A stretch of 13,543 nt of DNA from Bacteroidetes bacterium UBA1952 (GTDB taxonomy: Bacteria; Bacteroidota; Bacteroidia; Chitinophagales; Chitinophagaceae). A model generated the notes under the pieces. The model was not told where the DNA came from, ran no database searches, and was given only the letters and a program-made list of their open reading frames with translations. The stretch covers positions 1-13,543 of the forward strand of contig DDEO01000108.1 in assembly GCA_002336725.1 (NCBI GenBank), in the 5' to 3' direction. Within the stretch, counting starts at the first letter, position 1, and each line of letters starts with the position of its first letter. Shown here one piece after another: positions 1-6,588 of the stretch. Both the position numbers and the translations under genes were made by a program.

Positions 1-323
1 CCGGGCTGGTGCGCTGCAATATGGCTTTCGACAAGGATTCCCTCGGCCCCACTTACAGCGATACGCTCACTGTTTTTATAGCTAAAGAGCCGAACGTTCT
101 GGGCCTGACACGCTACCGCGCCGCCGGAGATACAAGCTATGGCACGGCTGTTGGCAATGAAATCGTTTTTGCGCAGCAGTTCGCCGATAGCTTTCGCAGG
201 CAGCAGACATTGGTGGTCAACGACAAAAACATAGATTACCTGATTATCACCACGCGCGATACCAGCAATCCTTCAACGCAATCCAACTGCCGCTTCATCG
301 GCTATACGGCCAACAAGCGATAG
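1..323 (+). CDS. C-terminal end of an unrecognised protein (5' partial)
   Basis: This is an open frame running in from the left edge (first full codon at position 3) to a TAG at 321-323, giving about 106 visible residues. I do not recognise the family. The visible part is polar, with two cysteines, no transmembrane segment, and a tail ending in FIGYTANKR. The motif-poor, Thr/Asp-rich composition would fit the end of an exported or lipoprotein-like protein, but the N-terminus that would show a signal peptide is outside the window. A GTG at 9 and an ATG at 21 are in frame, yet the frame stays open to the edge, so the gene most likely begins upstream. A strong terminator follows about 40 bp after the stop, so this is the last gene of its transcript. 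Confidence 0.6.
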   Translation, partial: GLVRCNMAFDKDSLGPTYSDTLTVFIAKEPNVLGLTRYRAAGDTSYGTAVGNEIVFAQQFADSFRRQQTLVVNDKNIDYLIITTRDTSNPSTQSNCRFIGYTANKR

Positions 324-340
324 GCTTTAACCGCTTTCAG

Positions 341-359
341 TTCCGGAAAATTTCCGGAA
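341..359. repeat. Paired TTCCGGAA palindromes
   Basis: Two exact TTCCGGAA octamers lie at 341-348 and 352-359, with centres 11 bp apart, in the gap just after the stop of the left partial gene. The core reads CCGGAAAATTTCCGG. Because each unit is its own reverse complement, the pair can also fold into an 8-bp stem. The same pair recurs after the CDF gene at 13436-13453. Its function is unknown. Confidence 0.8.
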
Positions 360-362
360 AAG

Positions 363-399
363 TCCGGCTTTTCTCTATACAGAGATGCCGGATTTTTTT
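363..399 (+). terminator. Rho-independent terminator after the left partial gene
   Basis: A two-part stem is visible: TCCGGC (363-368) pairs with GCCGGA (387-392), and inside it TCTCT pairs with AGAGA around an ATAC loop. A run of seven T (393-399) follows directly. This is a textbook intrinsic terminator on the + strand and separates the partial gene from gldA. Confidence 0.85.
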
Positions 400-520
400 C
401 GGGGGTAGGGTAGATTGCACAGCTGCGGGGCGTGTGTTGCCTATGGGGCTTTTATAGCTGCGGCGTTTTCTCTGCGCCGCTGCGGGATTTCGACAGAAAT
501 TCAAGCTGTCATCCACCCTT

Positions 521-554
521 TTTGCGGGTAGCACGGCGGCTTTCGTTAGCTTTG
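521..554 (+). promoter_or_regulatory. Candidate Bacteroidota promoter of gldA
   Basis: TTTG at 521-524 is followed 22 bp later by TAGCTTTG at 547-554, matching the Bacteroidota -33/-7 pattern (TTTG, then TAnnTTTG, usually 19-21 bp apart). The -7 box ends only 4 bp before the ATG at 559, so transcription would start about at the start codon and the mRNA would have almost no leader. The spacer is slightly long. The rest of the 324-558 gap shows only a GC-rich 6-bp stem at 460-480 without a T run. Confidence 0.45.
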
Positions 555-558
555 CCCT

Positions 559-1482
559 ATGTCTATACAAGTTCAGGGGCTTACCAAGGTTTTTGGCGAG
601 CAGAAGGCGGTGCAGAACGTGAGTTTTGAGGTGAATCCCGGCGAAATCGTCGGTTTTCTGGGGCCTAACGGGGCCGGAAAATCCACCACCATGAAGATGA
701 TTACCGGCTACCTGCCGCCGACGGAAGGGCGGGCGCTGGTGAGCGGTTTTGACGCGCAGACAGCGCCGCTGGAAGTGCGCAAAAGAGTGGGGTACCTGCC
801 CGAAGCCAACCCGCTGTATCTGGATATGTATGTGCGGGAATACCTGCAATTTTCCGGAAATATTCACGGCCTGGGAAAGACCGCCGCCAAACGCGCCGAG
901 GAGATGATTGAACGCACCGGGCTGGGCAAGGAGGCGCACAAAAAAATCGGGATGCTTTCCAAAGGCTACAAACAACGGGTAGGGCTGGCACAGGCGCTGC
1001 TCCACGATCCCGAAGTACTCATCCTCGACGAGCCGACTTCTGGCCTCGACCCCAACCAACTGGTGGATATCCGAAACCTCATTACCAATATCGGCAAGGA
1101 AAAAACGGTGCTGCTCTCCACCCATATCATGCAGGAAGTGCAGGCCCTTTGCACCCGCGTCATCATCATTAGCAACGGGCAACTCGCTGCCGACAGCGCC
1201 ATCGGGGAATTGCAGGCCGGCAAGCGCCGCCCGGCCTTGCTGCTGCGGCTGGAAAAAGACCTGACGCAGAAGGATCTGAAAAGCATTCGCGGATTACAGA
1301 AAGCCACTTCCGTTTCGCCGCGCGCATGGCGCATAGAGGGCGAAGATCTGGAAGTACTCCGCCGCAATACCATGCAATGGGCGCTGGACAACAACATTGC
1401 CATCGAGGCCCTGCAAGCCGATTCGCAAAGTCTGGAAGAAATTTTCCGGAATCTGACGGGCAACAACGAGGCAAAGGCATAG
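559..1482 (+). CDS. gldA: GldA-type gliding-motility ABC transporter ATP-binding subunit
   Basis: This 307-aa cytoplasmic ATPase matches GldA closely, starting with MSIQVQGLTKVFGEQ and carrying the GYLPPTEG and NPLYLDMYVREYL stretches characteristic of that subfamily. Visible ATPase motifs are Walker A GPNGAGKST (residues 35-43), a degenerate signature LSKGYKQR (from 133), Walker B ILDEP (155-159) followed by the D-loop SGLD, and the H-loop histidine 189. The C-terminal ~85 residues are the GldA-type tail. In Flavobacterium johnsoniae GldA works with the membrane proteins GldF and GldG and is needed for gliding; neither partner is in this window, which is usual because gldA often stands alone. 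The start is fixed by the conserved N-terminus, and no Shine-Dalgarno sequence is present. It could serve another exporter in a non-gliding species, but the family assignment is firm. Confidence 0.88.
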   Translation: MSIQVQGLTKVFGEQKAVQNVSFEVNPGEIVGFLGPNGAGKSTTMKMITGYLPPTEGRALVSGFDAQTAPLEVRKRVGYLPEANPLYLDMYVREYLQFSGNIHGLGKTAAKRAEEMIERTGLGKEAHKKIGMLSKGYKQRVGLAQALLHDPEVLILDEPTSGLDPNQLVDIRNLITNIGKEKTVLLSTHIMQEVQALCTRVIIISNGQLAADSAIGELQAGKRRPALLLRLEKDLTQKDLKSIRGLQKATSVSPRAWRIEGEDLEVLRRNTMQWALDNNIAIEALQADSQSLEEIFRNLTGNNEAKA

Positions 1483-1577
1483 GTCTTTTTGCTCTAAATA
1501 AGTGGAATCCTGAACAAAGCGCCTCTCCTTGTGTCTTCTTTTGCCCGAAAGCAAAAATCAAGATCGTTCGCTTCTAT

Positions 1578-1749
1578 AAATCCACTTAAAGCGTTGATTT
1601 TATACCATTTAGACAGCTAAATCAGGCATCGCGTTAGCCTCACCCCCGGCCCCTCTCCGAAGGAGAGGGGAGCCGAATTGCAGCGTTCATTTTAGCCGTC
1701 CATTTGGTATAAGTGTGATACCACTGACCCTACTCTTTGAAGTGGATTT
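1578..1749. repeat. Nested inverted-repeat element (MITE/REP-like)
   Basis: Three inverted repeats sit inside one another in the gldA-phoH gap. The outer pair is AAATCCACTTAAAG (1578-1591) against CTTTGAAGTGGATTT (1735-1749), matching apart from one inserted base. The middle pair is 1600-1621 against 1691-1712, with 18 of 22 positions complementary and ends reading TTATACCA and TGGTATAA. The inner pair is the 9-bp hairpin at 1650-1670. An additional TGGTAT/ATACCA hairpin lies at 1705-1723. No ORF of its own is present. The arrangement fits a small non-autonomous palindromic element, but a second genomic copy is needed to prove that, and I cannot see one here. Confidence 0.5.
1650..1670. repeat. 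REP-like hairpin CCCCTCTCC/GGAGAGGGG
   Basis: CCCCTCTCC (1650-1658) and GGAGAGGGG (1662-1670) form a perfect 9-bp stem with a GAA loop. It is preceded by CCTCACCCCCGG, a context I associate with dispersed intergenic palindromic repeats in many bacteria. There is no T run, so it is not a standard terminator on the + strand. Confidence 0.65.
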
Positions 1750-1790
1750 TGTCGGGAGGTCCAGCAATAGCAAGCCTTTCGTTGCAATTG

Positions 1791-1798
1791 TTCCGGAA
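1791..1798. repeat. Single intergenic TTCCGGAA octamer
   Basis: One exact copy of the iterated palindrome lies between the nested inverted-repeat element and the terminator palindrome. It is part of the window-wide set described in the findings. Confidence 0.7.
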
Positions 1799-1840
1799 AA
1801 TCTAAACCACTAGTTTATCCCTTGCGAAGTATAAAAAAAC

Positions 1841-1870
1841 AAAAAATACCGGAAATTTCCGGTATTTTTT
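1841..1870. terminator. Bidirectional terminator between gldA and phoH
   Basis: This is a perfect 30-bp palindrome. The left arm (1841-1855) reads AAAAAATACCGGAAA and the right arm (1856-1870) is its exact reverse complement. The A run at one end and T run at the other give a U tract on either strand, so it can end transcription of phoH (stop at 1897-1899) and of gldA arriving from the other side. The centre, CCGGAAATTTCCGG (1849-1862), is identical to the paired-palindrome core at 13438-13451. Confidence 0.8.
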
Positions 1871-1896
1871 CGTTTCTGAAACAGCGTGAAGGTAGT

Positions 1897-2979
1897 TTAT
1901 TTCTCTGCCTTGCCGTCTGAATCGGTTGCTTTCTCTACCGGCGTTTCCGGGGGATTGGCAGTACCCGATTTGCGCAGCTCGCGGTATTCGCGCTCTTCGG
2001 CGCGACCGTGGCCGTGGATGTCTTCGCGGGATTGCTCTTTGTCGTAGGCGCGGATGATGTGCTTCACGAGGCGGTGGCGGACCACGTCGCTTTCGTCGAG
2101 TTCGATATGCGCGATACCATCGATATGACGCAGGATACGGACTGCCTTGGCAAGGCCCGATTTCTGGTTTTTGGGCAGGTCAATCTGCGTTACGTCGCCG
2201 GTGATGATAGCCTTTGCGTTGGGGCCAATCCGCGTCAGGAACATTTTGATTTGCAGGTCGGTGGTGTTCTGCGCTTCGTCGAGGATGATAAAAGAATTAT
2301 CGAGCGTGCGGCCGCGCATATAGGCGAGTGGGGCAATCTCGATAATGCGGTTGGTCATGTAATAATTCAGCTTATCGCTCGGCAACATATCGTCGAGCGC
2401 ATCGTAGAGGGGGCGCAGATACGGGTCAATCTTTTCCTTCAGGTCGCCGGGCAGGAAGCCGAGGCTTTCGCCGGCTTCTACGGCCGGGCGGGTGAGGATG
2501 ATTTTGCGGACGCTCTTGTTCTTCAGTGCGCGTACGGCGAGGGCTACGGCGGTATAGGTTTTGCCCGTTCCGGCGGGGCCGATGGCGAAGATGATATCGT
2601 TTTTATCCGCCGCTTCCGCCATGCTTTTCTGGTTCTGCGTTTTGGCGCGGATGACTTTGCCGTTGGGCCCAAAGACGAGTACATCGCCTTGCAGCGCATC
2701 GGCAGGCACGGGTGATTCGCCGGCCTCTTCGTCGCCGAGGATTTGGGAGAAATAGTTTTCAGAAAGGTGGCCGTTGCGCTCCAGGTATTTAACGACCTGC
2801 CCGATGCGCATTTGCGCCTGCTCTACATCTGCCAACTGGCCGGTGAGTTTTATCTGCGAGCCGCGCGACAGGATTTTAAGACGTGGAAAACGTTTTTTGA
2901 GAAGGTCGAACTTGCTGTTATTAACCCCGAAAAATTCGATGGGGTTGATGGTTTCCAGGTTGATGATAGCTTCTGTCAA
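1897..2979 (-). CDS. PhoH family protein (YbeZ-like predicted ATPase)
   Basis: This 360-aa cytoplasmic P-loop protein has an N-terminal region (about 1-100) resembling the KH-like part of PhoH proteins, then the PhoH ATPase core with Walker A GPAGTGKT (134-141), TRPAVEAGESLGFLPGDL (163-180) and Walker B IILDEAQN (231-238), followed by TGDVTQIDLP. The last ~45 residues are a charged, low-complexity tail. Family members hydrolyse ATP and are thought to act on RNA; the E. coli relative YbeZ associates with the endoribonuclease YbeY in rRNA maturation, but no ybeY lies nearby here. The start chosen is TTG (2979-2977), giving MTEAIINLE, which agrees with related N-termini. I see no ATG upstream in frame, only a possible CTG 12 bases further out. 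The gene is divergent from the SDR gene and convergent with gldA. Confidence 0.9.
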   Translation of the reverse strand: MTEAIINLETINPIEFFGVNNSKFDLLKKRFPRLKILSRGSQIKLTGQLADVEQAQMRIGQVVKYLERNGHLSENYFSQILGDEEAGESPVPADALQGDVLVFGPNGKVIRAKTQNQKSMAEAADKNDIIFAIGPAGTGKTYTAVALAVRALKNKSVRKIILTRPAVEAGESLGFLPGDLKEKIDPYLRPLYDALDDMLPSDKLNYYMTNRIIEIAPLAYMRGRTLDNSFIILDEAQNTTDLQIKMFLTRIGPNAKAIITGDVTQIDLPKNQKSGLAKAVRILRHIDGIAHIELDESDVVRHRLVKHIIRAYDKEQSREDIHGHGRAEEREYRELRKSGTANPPETPVEKATDSDGKAEK

Positions 2980-3119
2980 GAGTGAAATCAGCTTGGTTTT
3001 TTTTAGGAGAAAAAGAAAAGGATGGCGGCGGGGCCAGACTGTTAAAATGCTTTTGCAAAAACAGTGCCGCTGTGGATAAAGCGCCCTAAATGTATAAACG
3101 AAAGGCGGCCTCTAAAGTT

Positions 3120-3127
3120 TATTTTTG
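3120..3127 (+). promoter_or_regulatory. Possible -7 box upstream of the SDR gene
   Basis: TATTTTTG fits TAnnTTTG and lies 63 bp before the ATG at 3191. No convincing TTTG lies at the expected distance upstream, so this is half a promoter at best. On the opposite strand, TACATTTA (3094-3087) is a comparable weak candidate for phoH. Confidence 0.3.
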
Positions 3128-3135
3128 CCGCCTGT

Positions 3136-3163
3136 TTCCGGAACGGGCATTTATTTTCCGGAA
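3136..3163. repeat. TTCCGGAA pair in the phoH-SDR divergent gap
   Basis: Exact octamers lie at 3136-3143 and 3156-3163, with centres 20 bp apart. The second is followed by AATTTCC, a decayed third half-site. The pair lies between the possible -7 box (3120-3127) and the SDR start codon, so it would be in the 5' leader or near the promoter. A regulatory role is possible but not shown. Confidence 0.7.
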
Positions 3164-3190
3164 AATTTCCTTTTTCTCTCCTCAAAATTT

Positions 3191-4006
3191 ATGGCATACT
3201 GGAACGGCAAAGTGGTTGTGGTTACCGGCGCGAGTTCCGGTATCGGGCTGGCGCTGGTGCGGCAACTGCAACAAAACGGTGCGCGGGTTGCCGCCTGTAG
3301 CCGCAACCGCGAAAAGCTGGCGGCAGCACTGGGCGAAGACACCGAAAATCTGCTGCTCTTTGCCGCCGATGTCTCCGAACCGGCGCAGTGCGAAGCTTTT
3401 ATCCAAAAAACCGTAGCCGTATTTGGCGGTATAGACGTACTCATCAACAACGCGGGTATTTCTATGCGGGCCTTGTTTTCGGAGGTGTCTTTCGAGGTAC
3501 TGCACGAGTTGATGGACATCAACTTCTGGGGCGCAGTGTATTGTTCGCGCTTTGCGCTGCCGCATATCCTGGTGCGCAAAGGCGTGATTGCGGGCATATC
3601 GAGCATTGCCGGGTATCGCGGGCTGCCGGCGCGGGCGGGCTACAGTGCGAGCAAGGCGGCGCTTCAGGCTTTCCTGGAAGTGCTGCGCACGGAACTGCTC
3701 TATACCGGCGCAACGGCCCTCTGGGTAAGTCCGGGGTTTACGGCATCCAACATCCGCAATGTGGCGCGCAACGCAGCGGGTGGGGCGCAGGGCGAAACGC
3801 CGCTCCGGGAAGACAAGCTGATGAGCGCCGAAGCCTGCGCCGTTCATATCCTGACGGCCATTGAAAAAAGAAAGCGCAATCTGGTTTTGACGGCGCAGGG
3901 AAAGCTCACCGTGTGGCTCAACAAGCTGTTTCCTTCGCTGGCCGACCGGCTGGTGTACCGGCATTTCCTCCACGAGCCGGATTCGCCGCTCCGAAAGCCT
4001 TCCTGA
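3191..4006 (+). CDS. Short-chain dehydrogenase/reductase (SDR) family oxidoreductase
   Basis: This 271-aa cytoplasmic NAD(P)-dependent oxidoreductase has the classical SDR layout. The cofactor-binding motif TGASSGIG is at 12-19, D60-V61 is the adenine-ring contact, NNAG is at 86-89, and the catalytic residues are N111, S138, Y151 and K155, with the Ser-Tyr spacing of 13 typical of the family. R38 after the second strand (CSRNREK) suggests a preference for NADP(H). The substrate cannot be told from sequence. The start is set at ATG 3191 because MAYWNGKVVVVTGAS begins just before the first strand; an upstream in-frame ATG at 3125 would add 22 residues unlike any SDR N-terminus. It is divergent from phoH, ends at its own terminator, and is probably monocistronic. 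Confidence 0.9.
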   Translation: MAYWNGKVVVVTGASSGIGLALVRQLQQNGARVAACSRNREKLAAALGEDTENLLLFAADVSEPAQCEAFIQKTVAVFGGIDVLINNAGISMRALFSEVSFEVLHELMDINFWGAVYCSRFALPHILVRKGVIAGISSIAGYRGLPARAGYSASKAALQAFLEVLRTELLYTGATALWVSPGFTASNIRNVARNAAGGAQGETPLREDKLMSAEACAVHILTAIEKRKRNLVLTAQGKLTVWLNKLFPSLADRLVYRHFLHEPDSPLRKPS

Positions 4007-4034
4007 AAAACCCAACTGTTTTCGGGTTTTGGGC

Positions 4035-4062
4035 CGTCTGCCGAAAGGCAGACGCTTTTTTT
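4035..4062 (+). terminator. Rho-independent terminator after the SDR gene
   Basis: CGTCTGCC (4035-4042) pairs perfectly with GGCAGACG (4047-4054) across a GAAA tetraloop, followed by C and seven T (4056-4062). It lies 28 bp after the SDR stop. Confidence 0.92.
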
Positions 4063-4095
4063 ATGGCCATTCCGTGTATTTAATTTACCTTTAAA

Positions 4096-4103
4096 TACAT
4101 TTG
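4096..4103 (+). promoter_or_regulatory. Possible -7 box of the FG-GAP protein gene
   Basis: TACATTTG is an exact TAnnTTTG match 54 bp before the ATG at 4158 and identical to the -7 box at 13515-13522. No clear TTTG lies 19-21 bp upstream; the stretch there is only T-rich. Confidence 0.38.
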
Positions 4104-4157
4104 CTTTATCCTTAAAAGGACTGCGTCCTGCCTGATCCATCCATCCCTTTCCCGCTT

Positions 4158-6452
4158 ATGAAGACTTTTATGCTCCTTGCTGCTGCCCTCGGCAGTGCTT
4201 TGGCCGCCGGTGCGCAGCCGCTCAATGTTTATAAGCCTGCCGGGCATATAGCTGTTGAGATAGGGGCCAGGACGATGTCGGCCCCTTTTGCGGGTGGTTT
4301 CAACACGCCGCAGTTTGCCATAGCCGATTTGAACAACGACGGCATACAAGATCTGGTAACTTTTGAAGGCTACGGACGGCTGGGCGTGCGCACTTTTATC
4401 AATCATGGCATCGCCGGAGCGCCCGACTACCGGTATGCGCCGCAGTATGAGCGCAATTTTCCGGAAATTGTCAACTATCTGATTCTGCGGGATTACAACC
4501 GCGACGGCATCCCCGACCTCTTCCACGCGGGCCTGGGCGGTTTTAATGTCTCCAAAGGTTATTACGCGAACGGTATGCTGCACTTTCAGTTTGTAAAAGA
4601 ACTGACCTACCTCAGTCCGGCAGGCGAGACCAACGCCTATGTGGGCAATGCGGACATACCGGGGATTGAAGATGTGGATGGGGATGGAGATCTGGATTTT
4701 TTTGCTTTCTCCATCAATGGCATACGCATTCTTTATTATCAGAACTTACAGGTAGAAGACCGGCTGCCTAAAGACTCGATTCGGCTCATTGTGAAGAGCG
4801 GCTGCTGGGGCGGCACGCTTCAGCCCACCGTTCGCACCCATGTTCTGGGAACGCCTCAGTGGCAATGCAGTACCGATTATCTGCAACCGCCGCCCGTTTC
4901 TGATATGCCAGACATTATGCCCCCGCCCTTTGGGCTGGCAAAGTCAGCTATGCACGGATCCAACACGCTATGTCTGGTGGATATAGACGGCGACGGCGAC
5001 CTGGATTACCTCAACGGAAACGCTTCTTTTGACGATATACAACTGCTGATAAACGGCCGGGTGCAGTATAACTGGCCCCGCGACACGATGGTGGCGCAGG
5101 ATACCCTCTGGCAGCAAAACGGCATCCGCTATGTAGAGAGCAATTACCCGGCGGCCTTTCACATGGATTTTAACGGCGACGGCAAAAAAGACATCGTTAT
5201 TGCGCCGCATGGCCCCGGCTCGCGCAACCGCAATCAGATTTGGTATTATCAGAACAACGGAACGCCGGCAGTACCCCGGTTTGACTTCGTAACCGACACG
5301 CTGCTCTCGAACGACGTTATTGATGTGGGCCGCTATTCGCGCCCGCTGTTCTATGATTTTAATAAAGACGGCAAGCCAGACCTGTTGATAGGCGGGCTGG
5401 AAAAACGCTCCGACGGAACAGAGGTTTCCCGGCTGCATTATTATGAAAACATCACTTCCGTAGTGGGGCAGCCCCGCTTCCGCTACATAACGGATGATCT
5501 GGTGGGCATCTCTGGTTTGAATGTATATGCCACCGACCCCGCCGTGGGCGATGTGAACGGCGACGGCAAAGACGATTTGGTGATAGGCCGGGCGGATGGC
5601 AAGCTGGTTTATTTCCGGAATACGGCTGCCTCGGCAGGGGTGTCGCCGGTATGGACCCTGGCAGAAATGGAGATGACCCGCAATGGCGCTGACCTGATGG
5701 ATGTGTGGGCAAACGCGTCTCCTGCTTTTTATGATGTCAATAAAGACGGCAAATCGGATTTGGTGTTGGGGCAGGATGACGGAACCCTGACTGCTTATCT
5801 GAATACCAACACTGCGAGTGGCGTAGTGGCCTTCGGAACGGCGATTGATACTTTCGGCGGTGCGCGCGTGCCCGATGCCGATCCGTTTCCGCGACCTTTC
5901 CGGCGGAGCAGGCCCTATTTCGGCAAGCTTCAGGCGGGCAGCAATAAGGATTATCTGTTGATGGGAAGCTATTATGGCCGGCTGGATGTGTGGGATGGGG
6001 TAGAGACCGGCAATGTCAATCAGATTTTTTCGCTGGTGGCCGATACTTTCTCCAACCTGAACCTGCAATCCTACACCGCGCCTGCCGTGGCAGATGTGGA
6101 TGGCGACGGCAAGCTTGAAATGGTGGTAGGTACGGATATGGGCGGACTGTTGCTGTACTGGACCGGCGCCGGCCTGGGAGTAGAAACGCCTGCCGCTGCG
6201 CCGGCCTCGTTTTCCGTTTTCCCCAACCCGGCGACAGACGCATTTACAATCGATTTTTCCGGAAAAGGAAATGGAAGCGGAGCCGGAATTACCGTATTGG
6301 ATCTCACCGGTCGTGTTGTTTTTCAGGAGAAATGGCCTTCCGGAAAGCATCGCGGGCAAATTGATACGCAAGGCTGGCGAGCGGGGATTTACCTGATTTC
6401 GGTGGCCGGCGAGAGCGGTATTGAGACCCAAAAAATCCAGATTTTGCGATAG
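4158..6452 (+). CDS. Secreted FG-GAP/VCBS repeat protein with T9SS type A sorting domain
   Basis: This is a 764-aa exported protein. A signal peptide MKTFMLLAAALGSALAAGA (1-19) precedes a likely cleavage before Q20. The body carries nine calcium-binding DxDxDG-type motifs typical of FG-GAP/VCBS propeller blades, beginning at D57, D112, D172, D275, D337, D400, D465, D526 and D646. Most are about 60 residues apart. The 103-residue step before D275 holds an insertion with two cysteines (KSGCWGG to QWQCS). The 120-residue step before D646 contains a blade that has lost its acidic residues, near 588-605. The last ~81 residues (from 684, SFSVFPNPATDAF, ending KIQILR) are a T9SS type A sorting domain, so the protein should pass the outer membrane by T9SS and be released or attached to the surface. 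Such proteins are thought to bind ligands or carbohydrates; no enzymatic domain is visible. Confidence 0.88.
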   Translation: MKTFMLLAAALGSALAAGAQPLNVYKPAGHIAVEIGARTMSAPFAGGFNTPQFAIADLNNDGIQDLVTFEGYGRLGVRTFINHGIAGAPDYRYAPQYERNFPEIVNYLILRDYNRDGIPDLFHAGLGGFNVSKGYYANGMLHFQFVKELTYLSPAGETNAYVGNADIPGIEDVDGDGDLDFFAFSINGIRILYYQNLQVEDRLPKDSIRLIVKSGCWGGTLQPTVRTHVLGTPQWQCSTDYLQPPPVSDMPDIMPPPFGLAKSAMHGSNTLCLVDIDGDGDLDYLNGNASFDDIQLLINGRVQYNWPRDTMVAQDTLWQQNGIRYVESNYPAAFHMDFNGDGKKDIVIAPHGPGSRNRNQIWYYQNNGTPAVPRFDFVTDTLLSNDVIDVGRYSRPLFYDFNKDGKPDLLIGGLEKRSDGTEVSRLHYYENITSVVGQPRFRYITDDLVGISGLNVYATDPAVGDVNGDGKDDLVIGRADGKLVYFRNTAASAGVSPVWTLAEMEMTRNGADLMDVWANASPAFYDVNKDGKSDLVLGQDDGTLTAYLNTNTASGVVAFGTAIDTFGGARVPDADPFPRPFRRSRPYFGKLQAGSNKDYLLMGSYYGRLDVWDGVETGNVNQIFSLVADTFSNLNLQSYTAPAVADVDGDGKLEMVVGTDMGGLLLYWTGAGLGVETPAAAPASFSVFPNPATDAFTIDFSGKGNGSGAGITVLDLTGRVVFQEKWPSGKHRGQIDTQGWRAGIYLISVAGESGIETQKIQILR

Positions 6453-6487
6453 CAGACAAACGTCGTAGCAAAAGCCTTAACATTCTG

Positions 6488-6519
6488 TTTGGCAGAATAA
6501 GCAAAACGTCTTAGCTTAG
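6488..6519 (+). promoter_or_regulatory. Candidate promoter of the large type B T9SS protein gene
   Basis: TTTG (6488-6491) is separated by 20 bp from TAGCTTAG (6512-6519), one mismatch from TAnnTTTG. It would give a leader of about 60 nt before the ATG at 6589. The TTTG lies in the loop of a 6-bp hairpin ATTCTG/CAGAAT (6482-6498). No terminator is evident after the preceding gene, so read-through from it is also possible. Confidence 0.4.
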
Positions 6520-6588
6520 TCCGCTGATAGGGGTGTGTATAAATGAAGTGTCCGCAAGGCGCTTTTCCCTTCTTTACTTTAAGAAACT

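Noticed and set aside
432..629. A 65-residue frame in the gap upstream of gldA
   Set aside because: It overlaps the well-supported gldA start, is rich in Cys, Ser and Arg as expected of random GC-rich sequence, and has no promoter or motif.
1326..1589. An 87-residue + strand frame running out of the end of gldA into the gap
   Set aside because: Most of it overlaps gldA out of frame, and the tail lacks any motif, promoter or conserved start context.
1483..1896. A tRNA or other RNA gene in the largest gap
   Set aside because: I found no cloverleaf or TTCGANTC-like arm. The structure there is explained by nested inverted repeats and a terminator, though a structured RNA cannot be fully excluded.
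3125..3190. An upstream ATG extension of the SDR gene
   Set aside because: It adds residues before the normal SDR start, overlaps a possible promoter box and repeat octamers, and the standard first strand begins right after ATG 3191.
4968..6431. A 487-residue open frame on the minus strand opposite the FG-GAP gene
   Set aside because: The repeated DxDxDG codons produce a matching antisense pattern. The + strand protein is clearly real and the antisense product resembles nothing.
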